A stretch of DNA of 64,000 nucleotides from Pontibacter akesuensis (GTDB lineage Bacteria; Bacteroidota; Bacteroidia; Cytophagales; Hymenobacteraceae), in assembly GCF_001611675.1 (NCBI RefSeq), contig NZ_CP014766.1, positions 3,844,001 through 3,908,000 on the forward strand, read 5' to 3'. Positions 27,678-35,583 of this stretch are shown piece by piece. Every line of letters begins with the position of its first letter. Position 1 is the first letter of the stretch. A program made the position numbers and the translations under genes. The notes below the pieces were generated by a model, which searched no databases, was not told where the DNA came from, and saw only the letters and a program-made list of their open reading frames with translations.

Positions 27678-27743
27678 ACATAACCCAGCACATAAGTCAA
27701 GCTTTGGCTACGCCTCGCTCACCTTATGTACAACCCGTTGGCG
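27678..27743 (+). repeat. attC-like site 2
   Basis: Boxes ACATAAC and GTTGGCG. Arms GCACATAAG and CTTATGTAC pair; centre GCTTTGGCTACGCCTCGC. Confidence 0.68.
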
Positions 27744-27780
27744 GTAACAAGAAATCATGTATACTTTTAGAAGATAAAAA

Positions 27781-28314
27781 TTGTATAAAAAATTATTAAA
27801 ACACAAAGGCAGGTTCATTACCCTCTGCTTTTGTACATCCGTTTTTACATCCTGCTCCAATCTTGATACAGAGTACTATGAGAACGGGTCACTAAAAACA
27901 GTGTCTGAAACTTACATGGGGCAAAGACATGGAGGAACAAGTGTCTATTATGAAAACGGTAATATGAAGACTTATGCAATGTATAAGCAGGGGTTACCAC
28001 ATGGTGACACTATAGCTTATTACCTAAATGGGAGGAAGGAATTTGAAGGGAAGTATGTCGAAGGCATGGCAGATAGTACATCTACATATTACACTGAAGA
28101 CGGAAAGATACGCACCATCATGAATCACAAAGATGGAGTAATGCATGGACCATTTGTGAGATACTTTCCCAGAACAGATGTGGTGTTTATGGAAGGGCAG
28201 TATATGAATGGAAAAGTAGTTGATACCCTCGAGATATACCATGATAATGGCATCAAGGTCAGAGAGTGCTATTTCAACAGGAATGGAGAGAATATAGGCT
28301 GTAAAGATTTCTAA
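27781..28314 (+). CDS. Cassette gene 3: MORN-repeat lipoprotein
   Basis: A 177-residue protein starting at a TTG, since the next ATG is 45 codons in and would remove the lipoprotein signal (LCFCTSVFTSCSN, lipidated Cys). Repeats of about 23 residues (YYENGSLKTVSE, QRHGGTSVYYENGNMKTYAMY, GLPHGDTIAYYLNG) are MORN-variant, as in cassette 1. Function unknown. Confidence 0.72.
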   Translation: MYKKLLKHKGRFITLCFCTSVFTSCSNLDTEYYENGSLKTVSETYMGQRHGGTSVYYENGNMKTYAMYKQGLPHGDTIAYYLNGRKEFEGKYVEGMADSTSTYYTEDGKIRTIMNHKDGVMHGPFVRYFPRTDVVFMEGQYMNGKVVDTLEIYHDNGIKVRECYFNRNGENIGCKDF

Positions 28315-28323
28315 AACTGCTTC

Positions 28324-28373
28324 CGCAAACACCAGCTATAGTGCATAAACGCACCATAGCCCAACCGTTAGCC
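28324..28373 (+). repeat. attC-like site 3 (short form)
   Basis: Only 50 bases: boxes CGCAAAC and GTTAGCC; arms GCTATAGTGC and GCACCATAGC pair with a loop of 6 bases and no GGCTACGCC centre. This is the shortest site of the array. Confidence 0.68.
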
Positions 28374-28386
28374 GTAAATTATAAAC

Positions 28387-28902
28387 ATGAATCAGCTTTT
28401 TGCCTTTGTACTACTTATAGCTTCTGTTGTCCATTTTCGGACTTCAGAAACAACGAGTGAACTACTGATTGACCCAGAATACAAAGGGAATATTACCATA
28501 TATGACCAACCAAGTGGAAAGGTAATTGCAGCGGTTAAGCAGAACTTTGATGAAGAGGATTTTCTGTTTCTAACCGCCACAAAGCAAACCACCGACTTCT
28601 TTTACGGCACGTTAGAATACTCGATTTCTGGAAAACAGGGAAAGGGCTGGATTAAGAAAGGCAAGTTTATCGGTATCTATGCAAGAAACTATGACGCAGG
28701 AAAGACATTGAGCCTTTATGCAGAACCAAGAAAATCCTCAAAGACAACCTTTACGATACAGAATTACGACAACAGATTGTATCAGGTAACTTCCATCAAT
28801 AAAGGCTGGGTATATGTTAAAGTTGAGCACCAGGGTAAAATAAAGCAAGGCTGGCTTGCTCCAGACATGCAATGTGCAAATGCATATTCAACCTGTAATT
28901 AA
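28387..28902 (+). CDS. Cassette gene 4: secreted SH3-like protein
   Basis: A 171-residue protein with a signal peptide (MNQLFAFVLLIASVVHF) and SH3-like strands: ITIYDQPSGKVIA, GKGWIKKGKFIGIY and GWVYVKVEHQGKIKQGW. Secreted SH3 domains often bind the cell wall. It ends with a CxxxxxxC tail. Between sites 28324 and 28916. Confidence 0.7.
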   Translation: MNQLFAFVLLIASVVHFRTSETTSELLIDPEYKGNITIYDQPSGKVIAAVKQNFDEEDFLFLTATKQTTDFFYGTLEYSISGKQGKGWIKKGKFIGIYARNYDAGKTLSLYAEPRKSSKTTFTIQNYDNRLYQVTSINKGWVYVKVEHQGKIKQGWLAPDMQCANAYSTCN

Positions 28903-28915
28903 AAAGAAAATCTAC

Positions 28916-28981
28916 GGCTAACAAGGTATAAACGTCACCTCGGCCGACGGCCATCGCCGTCGTTTATACTAGACGTTGGAT
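28916..28981 (+). repeat. attC-like site 4
   Basis: Boxes GGCTAAC and GTTGGAT. Arms GTATAAACG and CGTTTATAC pair perfectly over nine bases. Centre is of the alternative type, TCGGCCGACGGCC. Confidence 0.72.
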
Positions 28982-28997
28982 GTAAGTAAAACTATAA

Positions 28998-29516
28998 ATG
29001 AAACCTATCCTTTACATATTGTTCTTGCTTGTAATTCCATCAACAGTAAATGGACAGGTCTTCTATGAACAAATAGCCTTTGATTATTTCAAGGAAGTAA
29101 TTTCAGATTCAGTTTACGGTAATAAAACTCTGTTTAAAGTAGAACCTGAAATAGTTGAATACAGCCCAATTTACCGACCAGTCTGCCATCAGAATGACGT
29201 CTTCAGACAAGACTGGAAGGACTTGTTTTCTAAAGATTCATCAGGAATCAAAACTATAGAAAGTATAAATAAGCATTATAAACCGCTTTATTCCTCTGTT
29301 GATAACAATAAGTTTCCTAAACCTAATTTTAAGACGATGACAGGCATATGGAAGCAAGCAAGAAAAGTGAATGTGTCAGAACCAGTAATATTAAAAGAAG
29401 AAGACTATATTGTTACTGTCATGGTTCATAAACCACATGGGCTTGACAATTACTTTATTGAAGTCAGCAAAGATGGTGAAGTCACTAAATGGTGTAAAGG
29501 CGGAGTTGTTTATTGA
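28998..29516 (+). CDS. Cassette gene 5: secreted protein of unknown function
   Basis: A 172-residue protein with a signal peptide (MKPILYILFLLVIPSTVNGQ). I recognise no domain in the rest; a YIVTVMVHKPHGLDNYFIEV strand region near the C-terminus looks like a small beta-rich fold. Its start is 17 bases after the previous 3' box. Confidence 0.65.
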   Translation: MKPILYILFLLVIPSTVNGQVFYEQIAFDYFKEVISDSVYGNKTLFKVEPEIVEYSPIYRPVCHQNDVFRQDWKDLFSKDSSGIKTIESINKHYKPLYSSVDNNKFPKPNFKTMTGIWKQARKVNVSEPVILKEEDYIVTVMVHKPHGLDNYFIEVSKDGEVTKWCKGGVVY

Positions 29517-29537
29517 AAAAAAGAAAAAAATACCTCC

Positions 29538-29603
29538 ATCCAACAAAGTGCATAATTTAGGTGCGGCTACGCCTTCCCACATTATAGCACAAGCACGTTA
29601 GGT
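29538..29603 (+). repeat. attC-like site 5
   Basis: Boxes ATCCAAC and GTTAGGT. Arms AAGTGCATAAT and ATTATAGCAC pair with one bulge; centre GTGCGGCTACGCCTTCC. Confidence 0.72.
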
Positions 29604-29608
29604 GGTAT

Positions 29609-30085
29609 ATGAATTATGAAATGAATAAAAGCTTGTCTCTCTTATTTTTAATTGTCATTAGCATGGCCATTGCTTCCTGCCAAGTTCAAAAACCATATGG
29701 GGAGATTTTAGCATATGACTATGATGTATACCAACACGAACTACAACTAAAGTATCACACTAAGGGACGCGGGAACATACATACTTATAGCCTAGCAAAA
29801 TACGAGTATGACCAATTTAACTGGATTTATACTAACAGGCTTGAAGGAAAAATTGAAGCTGACAGCTTGGTGTTTACTTACAGACATTTAAATTCAAAGT
29901 TTCCCCAAAAACAAAGTGCATTGAAAGGCTATATCGAAGTCTTTGGTGATTCCACAATAAGTATAAATTTAGAAATGCCAAGGTATAAAGAAAGTACTAT
30001 CAGTCATTGGGAGCCTTACGAATTTAATGGGACTTATAAACTTGTTAAAAAGCAAGGAATAAGAACTCTTGTGGAGAAGAATTAA
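29609..30085 (+). CDS. Cassette gene 6: predicted lipoprotein
   Basis: A 158-residue protein with a lipoprotein signal (SLLFLIVISMAIASCQV). Two starts are possible, the ATG at 29609 or the one at 29621; both keep the signal. The mature part is beta-rich and has no domain I know. The first start is 6 bases after the previous 3' box. Confidence 0.68.
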   Translation: MNYEMNKSLSLLFLIVISMAIASCQVQKPYGEILAYDYDVYQHELQLKYHTKGRGNIHTYSLAKYEYDQFNWIYTNRLEGKIEADSLVFTYRHLNSKFPQKQSALKGYIEVFGDSTISINLEMPRYKESTISHWEPYEFNGTYKLVKKQGIRTLVEKN

Positions 30086-30098
30086 GTAAAAATATATC

Positions 30099-30164
30099 AC
30101 CTAACAAAGCACAGGCATTATGCTCGGCAAATGCCTCACCCATTGCCTGTACGAGCCGTTGTAG
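30099..30164 (+). repeat. attC-like site 6
   Basis: Boxes ACCTAAC and GTTGTAG. Arms GCACAGGCA and TGCCTGTACG pair; the centre TATGCTCGGCAAATGCCTC is a variant. Confidence 0.72.
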
Positions 30165-30176
30165 AGTATTCACATT

Positions 30177-30731
30177 ATGAAAAAAATCTTTCTAATTGTA
30201 GTTAGCTTTTTAATTCTATCGGGTTGTCAAACTGACGATTTTTATGGAACAGAGAGATACTTTCTTACAGATAAAGAAACTTACCAGATTGGAGATGAAA
30301 TAGAACTGACAGCAGTAATTAAGTCTGAAAAAGAAAAGGAGGTAAGGTTTTATGACAACTTCAAAAACCTAGAAATTTCTTTCGCTTTAATGAACGGACC
30401 AAACAATGAGCATAATGGTAGTTGGTCACGCTCAACAGGTGATGTTCTTGAAGAATCTGATATTTTAAAGTTTGAAGTAGCAAAGGGAAAGCCATTTGTT
30501 AAAAAATACAAGGTGAAGATTGAAAGTTCAGAAAATAAAATACATCTGGTTATACCTGAAATGAATTATAAGGCAAGTTTTCCCGCTTCTGAATTTGACA
30601 ACACTACTATGGTCAGAATACACGGTTTTTGCATGCCGATTAACCCAGGGATAGGTGACAGCCTTGAAGACTATTTTGAAGTGAAAGACATCAAAATTGA
30701 GAATAAGAACACACTACAACAAACCCTATAA
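30177..30731 (+). CDS. Cassette gene 7: predicted lipoprotein
   Basis: A 184-residue protein with a lipobox (VVSFLILSGCQT). The mature part starts DFYGTERYFLTDKETYQIGD, which looks like an Ig-like or intracellular-protease-inhibitor type beta domain, but I cannot name the family. The stop codon lies inside attC-like site 7, so the site encodes the last residues (TLQQTL). Confidence 0.68.
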   Translation: MKKIFLIVVSFLILSGCQTDDFYGTERYFLTDKETYQIGDEIELTAVIKSEKEKEVRFYDNFKNLEISFALMNGPNNEHNGSWSRSTGDVLEESDILKFEVAKGKPFVKKYKVKIESSENKIHLVIPEMNYKASFPASEFDNTTMVRIHGFCMPINPGIGDSLEDYFEVKDIKIENKNTLQQTL

Positions 30732-30767
30732 GGTAGCTGCGCCACCTCATAGCCAAGCACGTTGAGT
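30714..30767 (+). repeat. attC-like site 7, overlapping the end of cassette gene 7
   Basis: Boxes CTACAAC and GTTGAGT. Arms CTATAAGGT and ACCTCATAG pair with one mismatch; centre AGCTGCGCC. The preceding gene ends 18 bases into the site. Confidence 0.7.
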
Positions 30768-30813
30768 TAAATTATAAAGAAGAATTAATTCCCTCTCCTT
30801 AAAAAGAAGCCCA

Positions 30814-31116
30814 ATGAAAAGCAGAATTATGTACTTGGAAAATAAGGAAACTGGAGAAGCCCGAATAGGAAGAGTGACATTTTCAAGAACCTTTCAGACC
30901 ATTTACTATAGAGATAAAACCTTTCACAGAGCAGGTAGCGAAAAAATTCAGGGAAACTTCTTCGATGCTGAAACAAGAGAAGAGTATTGGATATCAGGTT
31001 GCAAGAAAAAAGGAAGCGATTACCATTGGTCAAATAAAGTGCCCGTTGCAATAGACGACGATGTGAAAGTAGAATATTGGACTTCAATAAGAGGTGCGGA
31101 GGAAAAAATAACTTAA
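30814..31116 (+). CDS. Cassette gene 8: small conserved soluble protein
   Basis: A 100-residue protein without signal peptide: IGRVTFSRTFQTIYYRDKTF, NFFDAETREEYWISGCKKKG and VPVAIDDDVKVEYW. I recall similar small proteins in Bacteroidota, sometimes mislabelled as enzymes; no function is known to me. Followed at once by site 8. Confidence 0.7.
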   Translation: MKSRIMYLENKETGEARIGRVTFSRTFQTIYYRDKTFHRAGSEKIQGNFFDAETREEYWISGCKKKGSDYHWSNKVPVAIDDDVKVEYWTSIRGAEEKIT

Positions 31117-31183
31117 CTCAACAACACCTAAACGCCAGCATCGGCCGACGGCCTCCGCCGCCGTTTAGCTTAGTACGTTGGGT
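31116..31183 (+). repeat. attC-like site 8
   Basis: Boxes ACTCAAC and GTTGGGT. Arms CCTAAACG and CGTTTAGC pair; centre of the alternative GGCCGACGGCCTCCGCCGCC type. It shares one base with the end of cassette gene 8. Confidence 0.7.
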
Positions 31184-31208
31184 AAAATAGGAATTATTAA
31201 AAAGTTGA

Positions 31209-32093
31209 GTGTTGAAGAATATATACATTTTCATTCTAATTATCTGTGTAACCTTAGCTTCTTTTTCTTTTGCCACTACATACTGGCAAAGAGCAATCGT
31301 ATTTCTTTTTCCTGTTATTTATGCACTATTATATTTATTAAATTCAGTAGTAAAAATCTTAGAGGCGAAATTTACAGAATCTGTTAATGCATTTACTGAA
31401 TCCGTTGCTGCATTTTTAGTTGCCGTTCTTTGTCTACTAATTATGCTGAAAGTGTCTTATATTTTTTATAATCCACTTCAATCGATTGGTGTGCTTGTGG
31501 CAGTTGTATTACTTCTTAGAAAAAGCTCCAACAGAGCCAGACTTGGAAAGACCAGTCATTCTTTAGTAGCGCTTGCTGCACTCAATAGTATATTAATGCT
31601 AACTCCCGACAAGTCCCTTCTATCTCTTATTTATCTGGATAACGATTCGATAGCTTGGACTCCCCAATTGAATTGGAATGACTTCAATGTAATAGAGGAA
31701 GGTGAGAGGGGTGATGTTCCTGATAGTTCGAACTTTGATGCGTCTGTATTTAGCAACTATATCTACAAAAAAAATAAAATGTTTAATTACCCGCCTGCAA
31801 TTGCAGTTGTATATATGATAAAATCAAAATCTTATGTAAAAGAAGATGCGATGGACAGTGATATACTACTTGAACATGAACAAGGGCATTTTAACATAAC
31901 AGAGAAAAATGTAAGAATGGCTACAGATAGTATATCTAAACTGTGGGGAAAAAAAGAAGCAGAGATAGATTCGGTATTTAAATATTTTTCGATGCAAAGG
32001 TTCAAAGAAGACAGTATCTATGATGCTCAAACAAACCACTGTTTAGATACCCTTCAACAGGCGAAATGGACAAAAAGGCTTATGCTAAATTAA
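31209..32093 (+). CDS. Cassette gene 9: membrane protein with DUF922-like metallopeptidase domain
   Basis: A 294-residue protein with four N-terminal helices (residues about 4-25, 27-50, 65-90, 92-110) and a C-terminal domain with LLEHEQGHFNITEKNVR, an HExxH zinc motif in the DUF922 context. The start is GTG at 31209 or TTG at 31212; no ATG is available. It is probably a zinc peptidase facing the periplasm, substrate unknown. Confidence 0.7.
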   Translation: MLKNIYIFILIICVTLASFSFATTYWQRAIVFLFPVIYALLYLLNSVVKILEAKFTESVNAFTESVAAFLVAVLCLLIMLKVSYIFYNPLQSIGVLVAVVLLLRKSSNRARLGKTSHSLVALAALNSILMLTPDKSLLSLIYLDNDSIAWTPQLNWNDFNVIEEGERGDVPDSSNFDASVFSNYIYKKNKMFNYPPAIAVVYMIKSKSYVKEDAMDSDILLEHEQGHFNITEKNVRMATDSISKLWGKKEAEIDSVFKYFSMQRFKEDSIYDAQTNHCLDTLQQAKWTKRLMLN

Positions 32094-32102
32094 TACTACT
32101 TT

Positions 32103-32168
32103 ACCCAACAAAGTTCAGCCCTTATGCTCGGCTTCGCCTCACTCATCGGCTGCACCACCACGTTAGGT
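32103..32168 (+). repeat. attC-like site 9
   Basis: Boxes ACCCAAC and GTTAGGT. Arms GTTCAGCC and GGCTGCAC pair with one mismatch; centre TGCTCGGCTTCGCCTCAC. Confidence 0.72.
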
Positions 32169-32184
32169 GTTATTGGAAATACAA

Positions 32185-32754
32185 ATGAAGAATCCAGAAA
32201 AGTTTGTCGATGATATCATTAGCTTATTTAAGTATAATGAATTAATAAAAAATGCTTCAAAAACACCTACTGGTTTTATCCTTGAACAGAAAAATCCTGA
32301 TTGGATAAGCATACTTTTCCTGTTTATTTTTATTGTGCTTCCAGCTATAGGACTAATGTACTGTGACTTTAGTGTTGAAAGCATCATCTTAAGCCTTGTG
32401 TGGATGGTATCTATTGGATATACTCTTTATAAAGCCATCGGAGCAGATAATAGAGTTGAATTTGACTTAACAACAAGGACTGTTGAGATTCAAAATTTGA
32501 ATGTGCTAACAAAGCACCTCTTCCAGAGAAAAACTATAGACTTTAATGCGATAGAAAGTATTCAAATAAAGAGTGTTAAATATATAAGCTTCGTTACTTC
32601 ATCTTCAAGACTAATTATAAAAACTAAGAACAATAAAGGTTATGCCTCGAATGAATATACATCGGAGTATGTAGCGAGAAAATTGAAGTTCATTATTGAA
32701 TCTATAGTTACGAAGAACAGAAAAACAAACTCACCTAACAAGGTGCAGCTTTAA
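32185..32754 (+). CDS. Cassette gene 10: two-helix membrane protein
   Basis: A 189-residue protein. After a charged N-terminus come two adjacent hydrophobic helices (about residues 43-65 and 68-88), then a cytoplasmic PH-like beta domain (RVEFDLTTRTVEIQNLN, IDFNAIESIQIKSV). I start it at the ATG at 32185 instead of a GTG at 32167 that lies in the attC box. The stop is inside site 10. Confidence 0.68.
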   Translation: MKNPEKFVDDIISLFKYNELIKNASKTPTGFILEQKNPDWISILFLFIFIVLPAIGLMYCDFSVESIILSLVWMVSIGYTLYKAIGADNRVEFDLTTRTVEIQNLNVLTKHLFQRKTIDFNAIESIQIKSVKYISFVTSSSRLIIKTKNNKGYASNEYTSEYVARKLKFIIESIVTKNRKTNSPNKVQL

Positions 32755-32796
32755 CCCTTGCTACGCTGCGGGCTTTGGCTGCACAAGGCGTTGTGT
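32733..32796 (+). repeat. attC-like site 10, overlapping the end of cassette gene 10
   Basis: Boxes ACCTAAC and GTTGTGT. Arms GGTGCAGC and GCTGCACAAGG pair over GTGCAGC; the centre reads TTGCTACGCTGCGGG. The last seven codons of the previous gene lie in the site. Confidence 0.7.
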
Positions 32797-32823
32797 GCAA
32801 TAGGAAGTACAGAATAAAAAGAA

Positions 32824-33567
32824 ATGTCATTTTATAGCTTCTTTATAACAACCTTTGATAAATGGCACAGGCCATTTATCTTTTTTGCTGTAGCTGCTGG
32901 GCTTTGGGCAGTAAGCATGTTTACATCCTCATTTGCACTACAGCTTATTGGCTTGGTGTTGGTTGGTTTAGCCTTCTTTATACTTTTTATTTCTACAATT
33001 TATCAATTCATAAAAAAGCGTTGGATAAAAGGAATACTAACGGGAGCAGCATTCTGTGCAGGAGCCTTAAGTTTAGTTATTCTTTCAGCAATATCTTTCT
33101 TTGTATCAATGGCAATGCCTGACCCTTTTACTGATGACTTGACAATACCAGAAGGAATTGAATTGAATAAGCCTATAGGCTCTGGTTTCAACAATGCAAG
33201 AGCTGATTCTGTAGTGGAAAGAAGCTACCCTGATTTTGTTCTTTATAACTCCTTTCAACCAGGGATTTATGAATATGACCTATGGGTTGAATATATTGAA
33301 GATGGAACAGTTTATCTCAAAGCGTTTGAAATAACGAAGAACACGCCATTGTCAACGGGCAGGTTACCAAGGGCAAGCTCAGTGGAAGTTTCAAGTTCAG
33401 GAGGAGAATTAAAAAAGTTTATGACAACCAATGACTTCACAATTTATGAAGGGGATTGGGGCAAACCTTATGCAGCAAGGTTCGAAGTATGGCTTAGACC
33501 TAAAAATGGTGGACCAGAACGAAAGATAATGGAGAAAAACTATATCATAGAAGGCTGGCAGCACTAA
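32824..33567 (+). CDS. Cassette gene 11: membrane protein with extracytoplasmic domain
   Basis: A 247-residue protein with three helices (about residues 16-36, 37-60 and 70-98) and a C-terminal soluble domain (YEYDLWVEYIEDGTVYLKAFE, RFEVWLRPKNGG) that is beta-rich. No family recognised. Confidence 0.68.
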   Translation: MSFYSFFITTFDKWHRPFIFFAVAAGLWAVSMFTSSFALQLIGLVLVGLAFFILFISTIYQFIKKRWIKGILTGAAFCAGALSLVILSAISFFVSMAMPDPFTDDLTIPEGIELNKPIGSGFNNARADSVVERSYPDFVLYNSFQPGIYEYDLWVEYIEDGTVYLKAFEITKNTPLSTGRLPRASSVEVSSSGGELKKFMTTNDFTIYEGDWGKPYAARFEVWLRPKNGGPERKIMEKNYIIEGWQH

Positions 33568-33581
33568 ACAAGAACTACAGC

Positions 33582-33650
33582 ACACAACAAAGTTTATACC
33601 TTATGCTTCGGCTGACAGCCTCGCACAGGTTATATACGAGCACGTTGTAA
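33582..33650 (+). repeat. attC-like site 11
   Basis: Boxes ACACAAC and GTTGTAA. Arms AAAGTTTATACC and GGTTATATAC pair; centre GCTTCGGCTGACAGCCTCGC. Confidence 0.7.
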
Positions 33651-33676
33651 GGTATATTAATCATGAAGTAAGTAGA

Positions 33677-34057
33677 TTGAAAGCGAATAAAAGGAAACAG
33701 TTTTTGGAGTTATTTCTTGGTGCATTAGGTGCAAGGCAAGTAGTGTGGGGACAAATCACCCATGACTCAATAGCAGGTACAGTAATATATGACCCAAATG
33801 ACCCCGAAGAAAGGCAAGACTTTATCTGGCATATGGATGAGAAGGAAGCACCTTATGAAGATGTAACTACTCTATTGAAACATATAAAAGAAAATGGCCT
33901 CCTGAATGGAGATAAACTTGCAGTTCCAATAGCAGAGATAGAAGTTGCAAACATGGATGAAGGTACAAAGGGGAAAGCTTTTGATAAACTATTCGCTGTA
34001 TCTGTAAATATGGTAGATGAAGGCGAAGAAACTGATCGCTACTTTATACACGAATAA
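33677..34057 (+). CDS. Cassette gene 12: small soluble acidic protein
   Basis: A 126-residue protein with a TTG start at 33677 (MKANKRKQFLELFL); an upstream ATG at 33663 meets a stop after two codons. No signal peptide and no known domain. It is acidic, with repeated DEGE-type segments near the C-terminus. Start is uncertain. Confidence 0.58.
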   Translation: MKANKRKQFLELFLGALGARQVVWGQITHDSIAGTVIYDPNDPEERQDFIWHMDEKEAPYEDVTTLLKHIKENGLLNGDKLAVPIAEIEVANMDEGTKGKAFDKLFAVSVNMVDEGEETDRYFIHE

Positions 34058-34070
34058 AAAGAATAACTTC

Positions 34071-34136
34071 TGGCAACAAGGCATATAAGCCATACTTCGG
34101 CTGCGCCTCGTCCGCCTTCTACACAAGACGTTGTAT
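34071..34136 (+). repeat. attC-like site 12
   Basis: Boxes TGGCAAC and GTTGTAT. Arms are less regular (GCATATAAGCC against CCGCCTTCTACAC); centre ACTTCGGCTGCGCCTCGT. Confidence 0.65.
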
Positions 34137-34148
34137 GATATTAAAAGC

Positions 34149-34586
34149 ATGAATAAAACTCTTTCACATTCCTACGTCTACTTTGCTCTTCAAGGAGATG
34201 ATTTTGACCCTAACGAAGTCACAATCGCACTTGGAATAGAGCCAACAGACTCTTGGAAGAAAGGGGATAAAGGTCGGTATATTCCAAATCAGAAATTTGC
34301 TTCTTGGATGTGGTCAACTGGAAAAGGAAAAGAATCAATATTTCTTGAGAAACTTGTGGAAGAAGTTATTGATAAGTTTGGAGACAAGGTTGAAGTCATC
34401 AATAAGTTAAAATATGATTACCAGCTGACTTCTGTACTTGAAATTGTAATGTACATCGATGTCAATACAGAAGAGTCAACGCCAGCTTTAGGACATAACT
34501 TAAAAACTATAGAATTTCTTTATCAGACGCAGACTGTTACTGATGTAGATATTTATAGATACGATTCAGCAGAAACAGAAGAATAA
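34149..34586 (+). CDS. Cassette gene 13: DUF4279 family protein
   Basis: A 145-residue soluble protein that opens with YVYFALQGDDFDPNEVTIALGIEPT, the DUF4279 signature, and ends in TDVDIYRYD. The ATG at 34149 fits the family better than a TTG at 34131. DUF4279 proteins often lie near toxin-immunity genes; that role is only a possibility. Confidence 0.78.
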   Translation: MNKTLSHSYVYFALQGDDFDPNEVTIALGIEPTDSWKKGDKGRYIPNQKFASWMWSTGKGKESIFLEKLVEEVIDKFGDKVEVINKLKYDYQLTSVLEIVMYIDVNTEESTPALGHNLKTIEFLYQTQTVTDVDIYRYDSAETEE

Positions 34587-34591
34587 CAACC

Positions 34592-34657
34592 ATACAACAA
34601 AGTATAGCAGTACTGCTGCGGCGACGCCTTGCAATCTGCTATACCAGCACGTTAGGA
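34592..34657 (+). repeat. attC-like site 13
   Basis: Boxes ATACAAC and GTTAGGA. Arms GTATAGCAG and CTGCTATAC pair perfectly over nine bases; centre CTGCGGCGACGCCTTGC. Confidence 0.74.
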
Positions 34658-34668
34658 AATAATGAATA

Positions 34669-35535
34669 ATGAAGAAGCTGTACCTCTTCCTTTTGTTTGC
34701 CCTCCTAACCCTTCAGGGCCTTGCTGATGAAGGCAGGTACAGGAGAAGCTTTAAAAGCGAGAACTACGCGTATGAACTGCGGATGCTCACCCACAAGTAT
34801 GGTATGGTGATGTTTCCTAATGGCAAAGAGTATAAAGCCGTTATTGAGACCACTTGGGGCCTGTATGATGTAATCAGCAGCCGCCAACTGTATACTGTCA
34901 AGGGAGACTTTAGCTCCAAGACTGTTCATGTCTCAAATGACGGAAAGAATCTGGTTGTGATCGATGATTATAGTGAGGAAATCCCTTCCCCAGAACTTAA
35001 GGTTTTGGAGTTCTATGCAGGGGGGAAACTCCTAAACGCTTACATCTTAGGTGAGTTGCTTTGCTCCTGCCGTAACATATCCGAATCCGTTTATCATTTC
35101 GATTGGTTTGCTGACTCAGAGCTTACCTACGCTCCTGACCCGAAGTTCAACTATGACATGCAGAAGCTTGCCATCACCACCTTTGAACTGGTGCGCTACC
35201 AGTTCGATGTGGAGACAGGTGAAATACTAAAAAAAGAGCTGCACCCAGCTGTAAACAGGAACTCCGCCTTAGTCTATGGGGAAATAAAGTACTTGGGCAG
35301 GGAGGACTATGAAATAGATGTCTGCCACAGGGTCTACGGCAGAGTTTCACAAAACGGGAAGATGAGGTTCACCAGTAAAAGGCGAATCGACTGGAACAGT
35401 GGGAATTTTCAGACAGTGCTTTTGAACAACGGCCAATACATAGAGACAGGAGCCAATATGCATCGCTGGATATTGAACCAGTGCAGATTCAAATATGGTA
35501 GCCAAGCAGAAAGAAATGGAAACAACTGCCTATAA
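34669..35535 (+). CDS. Cassette gene 14: secreted protein of unknown function
   Basis: A 288-residue protein with a signal peptide (MKKLYLFLLFALLTLQGLAD). The mature part shows repeated WD-like strands (GLYDVISSRQLYTVKGDFSS, KTVHVSNDGKNLVVID) reminiscent of a beta-propeller. The stop codon is six bases into the final attC-like site. Confidence 0.68.
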   Translation: MKKLYLFLLFALLTLQGLADEGRYRRSFKSENYAYELRMLTHKYGMVMFPNGKEYKAVIETTWGLYDVISSRQLYTVKGDFSSKTVHVSNDGKNLVVIDDYSEEIPSPELKVLEFYAGGKLLNAYILGELLCSCRNISESVYHFDWFADSELTYAPDPKFNYDMQKLAITTFELVRYQFDVETGEILKKELHPAVNRNSALVYGEIKYLGREDYEIDVCHRVYGRVSQNGKMRFTSKRRIDWNSGNFQTVLLNNGQYIETGANMHRWILNQCRFKYGSQAERNGNNCL

Positions 35536-35583
35536 CCACACCTATACGGTAGCTGCGCCACCGCAAAGCCAAGTACATTAACA
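35530..35583 (+). repeat. attC-like site 14, degenerate 3' box, end of array 1
   Basis: Boxes CTATAAC and ATTAACA (GTT has become ATT). Arms ACCTATACGGT and ACCGCAAAG pair poorly; centre AGCTGCGCC, as in site 7. The next ORF is an unrelated permease, so this is the array end. Confidence 0.58.

Larger units (their letters stand above)
25992..35583 (+). mobile_element. Integron-like cassette array 1 (14 genes, 14 attC-like sites)
   Basis: Fourteen small plus-strand genes alternate with 14 palindromic sites of 50-70 bases. Every site has an RYYYAAC-like box 5', a GTTRRRY-like box 3', and arms that pair but with unequal lengths. Distance from a 3' box to the next start is short, usually under 50 bases. 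Most genes carry signal peptides or membrane helices. The recombinase lies just upstream. Confidence 0.75.

Noticed and set aside
25992-35583. Possible CRISPR array
   Set aside because: Repeats are 50-70 bases, differ from one another, are palindromic, and are separated by whole genes instead of short spacers; no cas genes are present.
27043-35583. Inter-cassette palindromes as Rho-independent terminators or REP elements
   Set aside because: They lack T runs, have conserved 7-base boxes at both ends, always follow the gene in the same orientation, and can overlap its stop codon.
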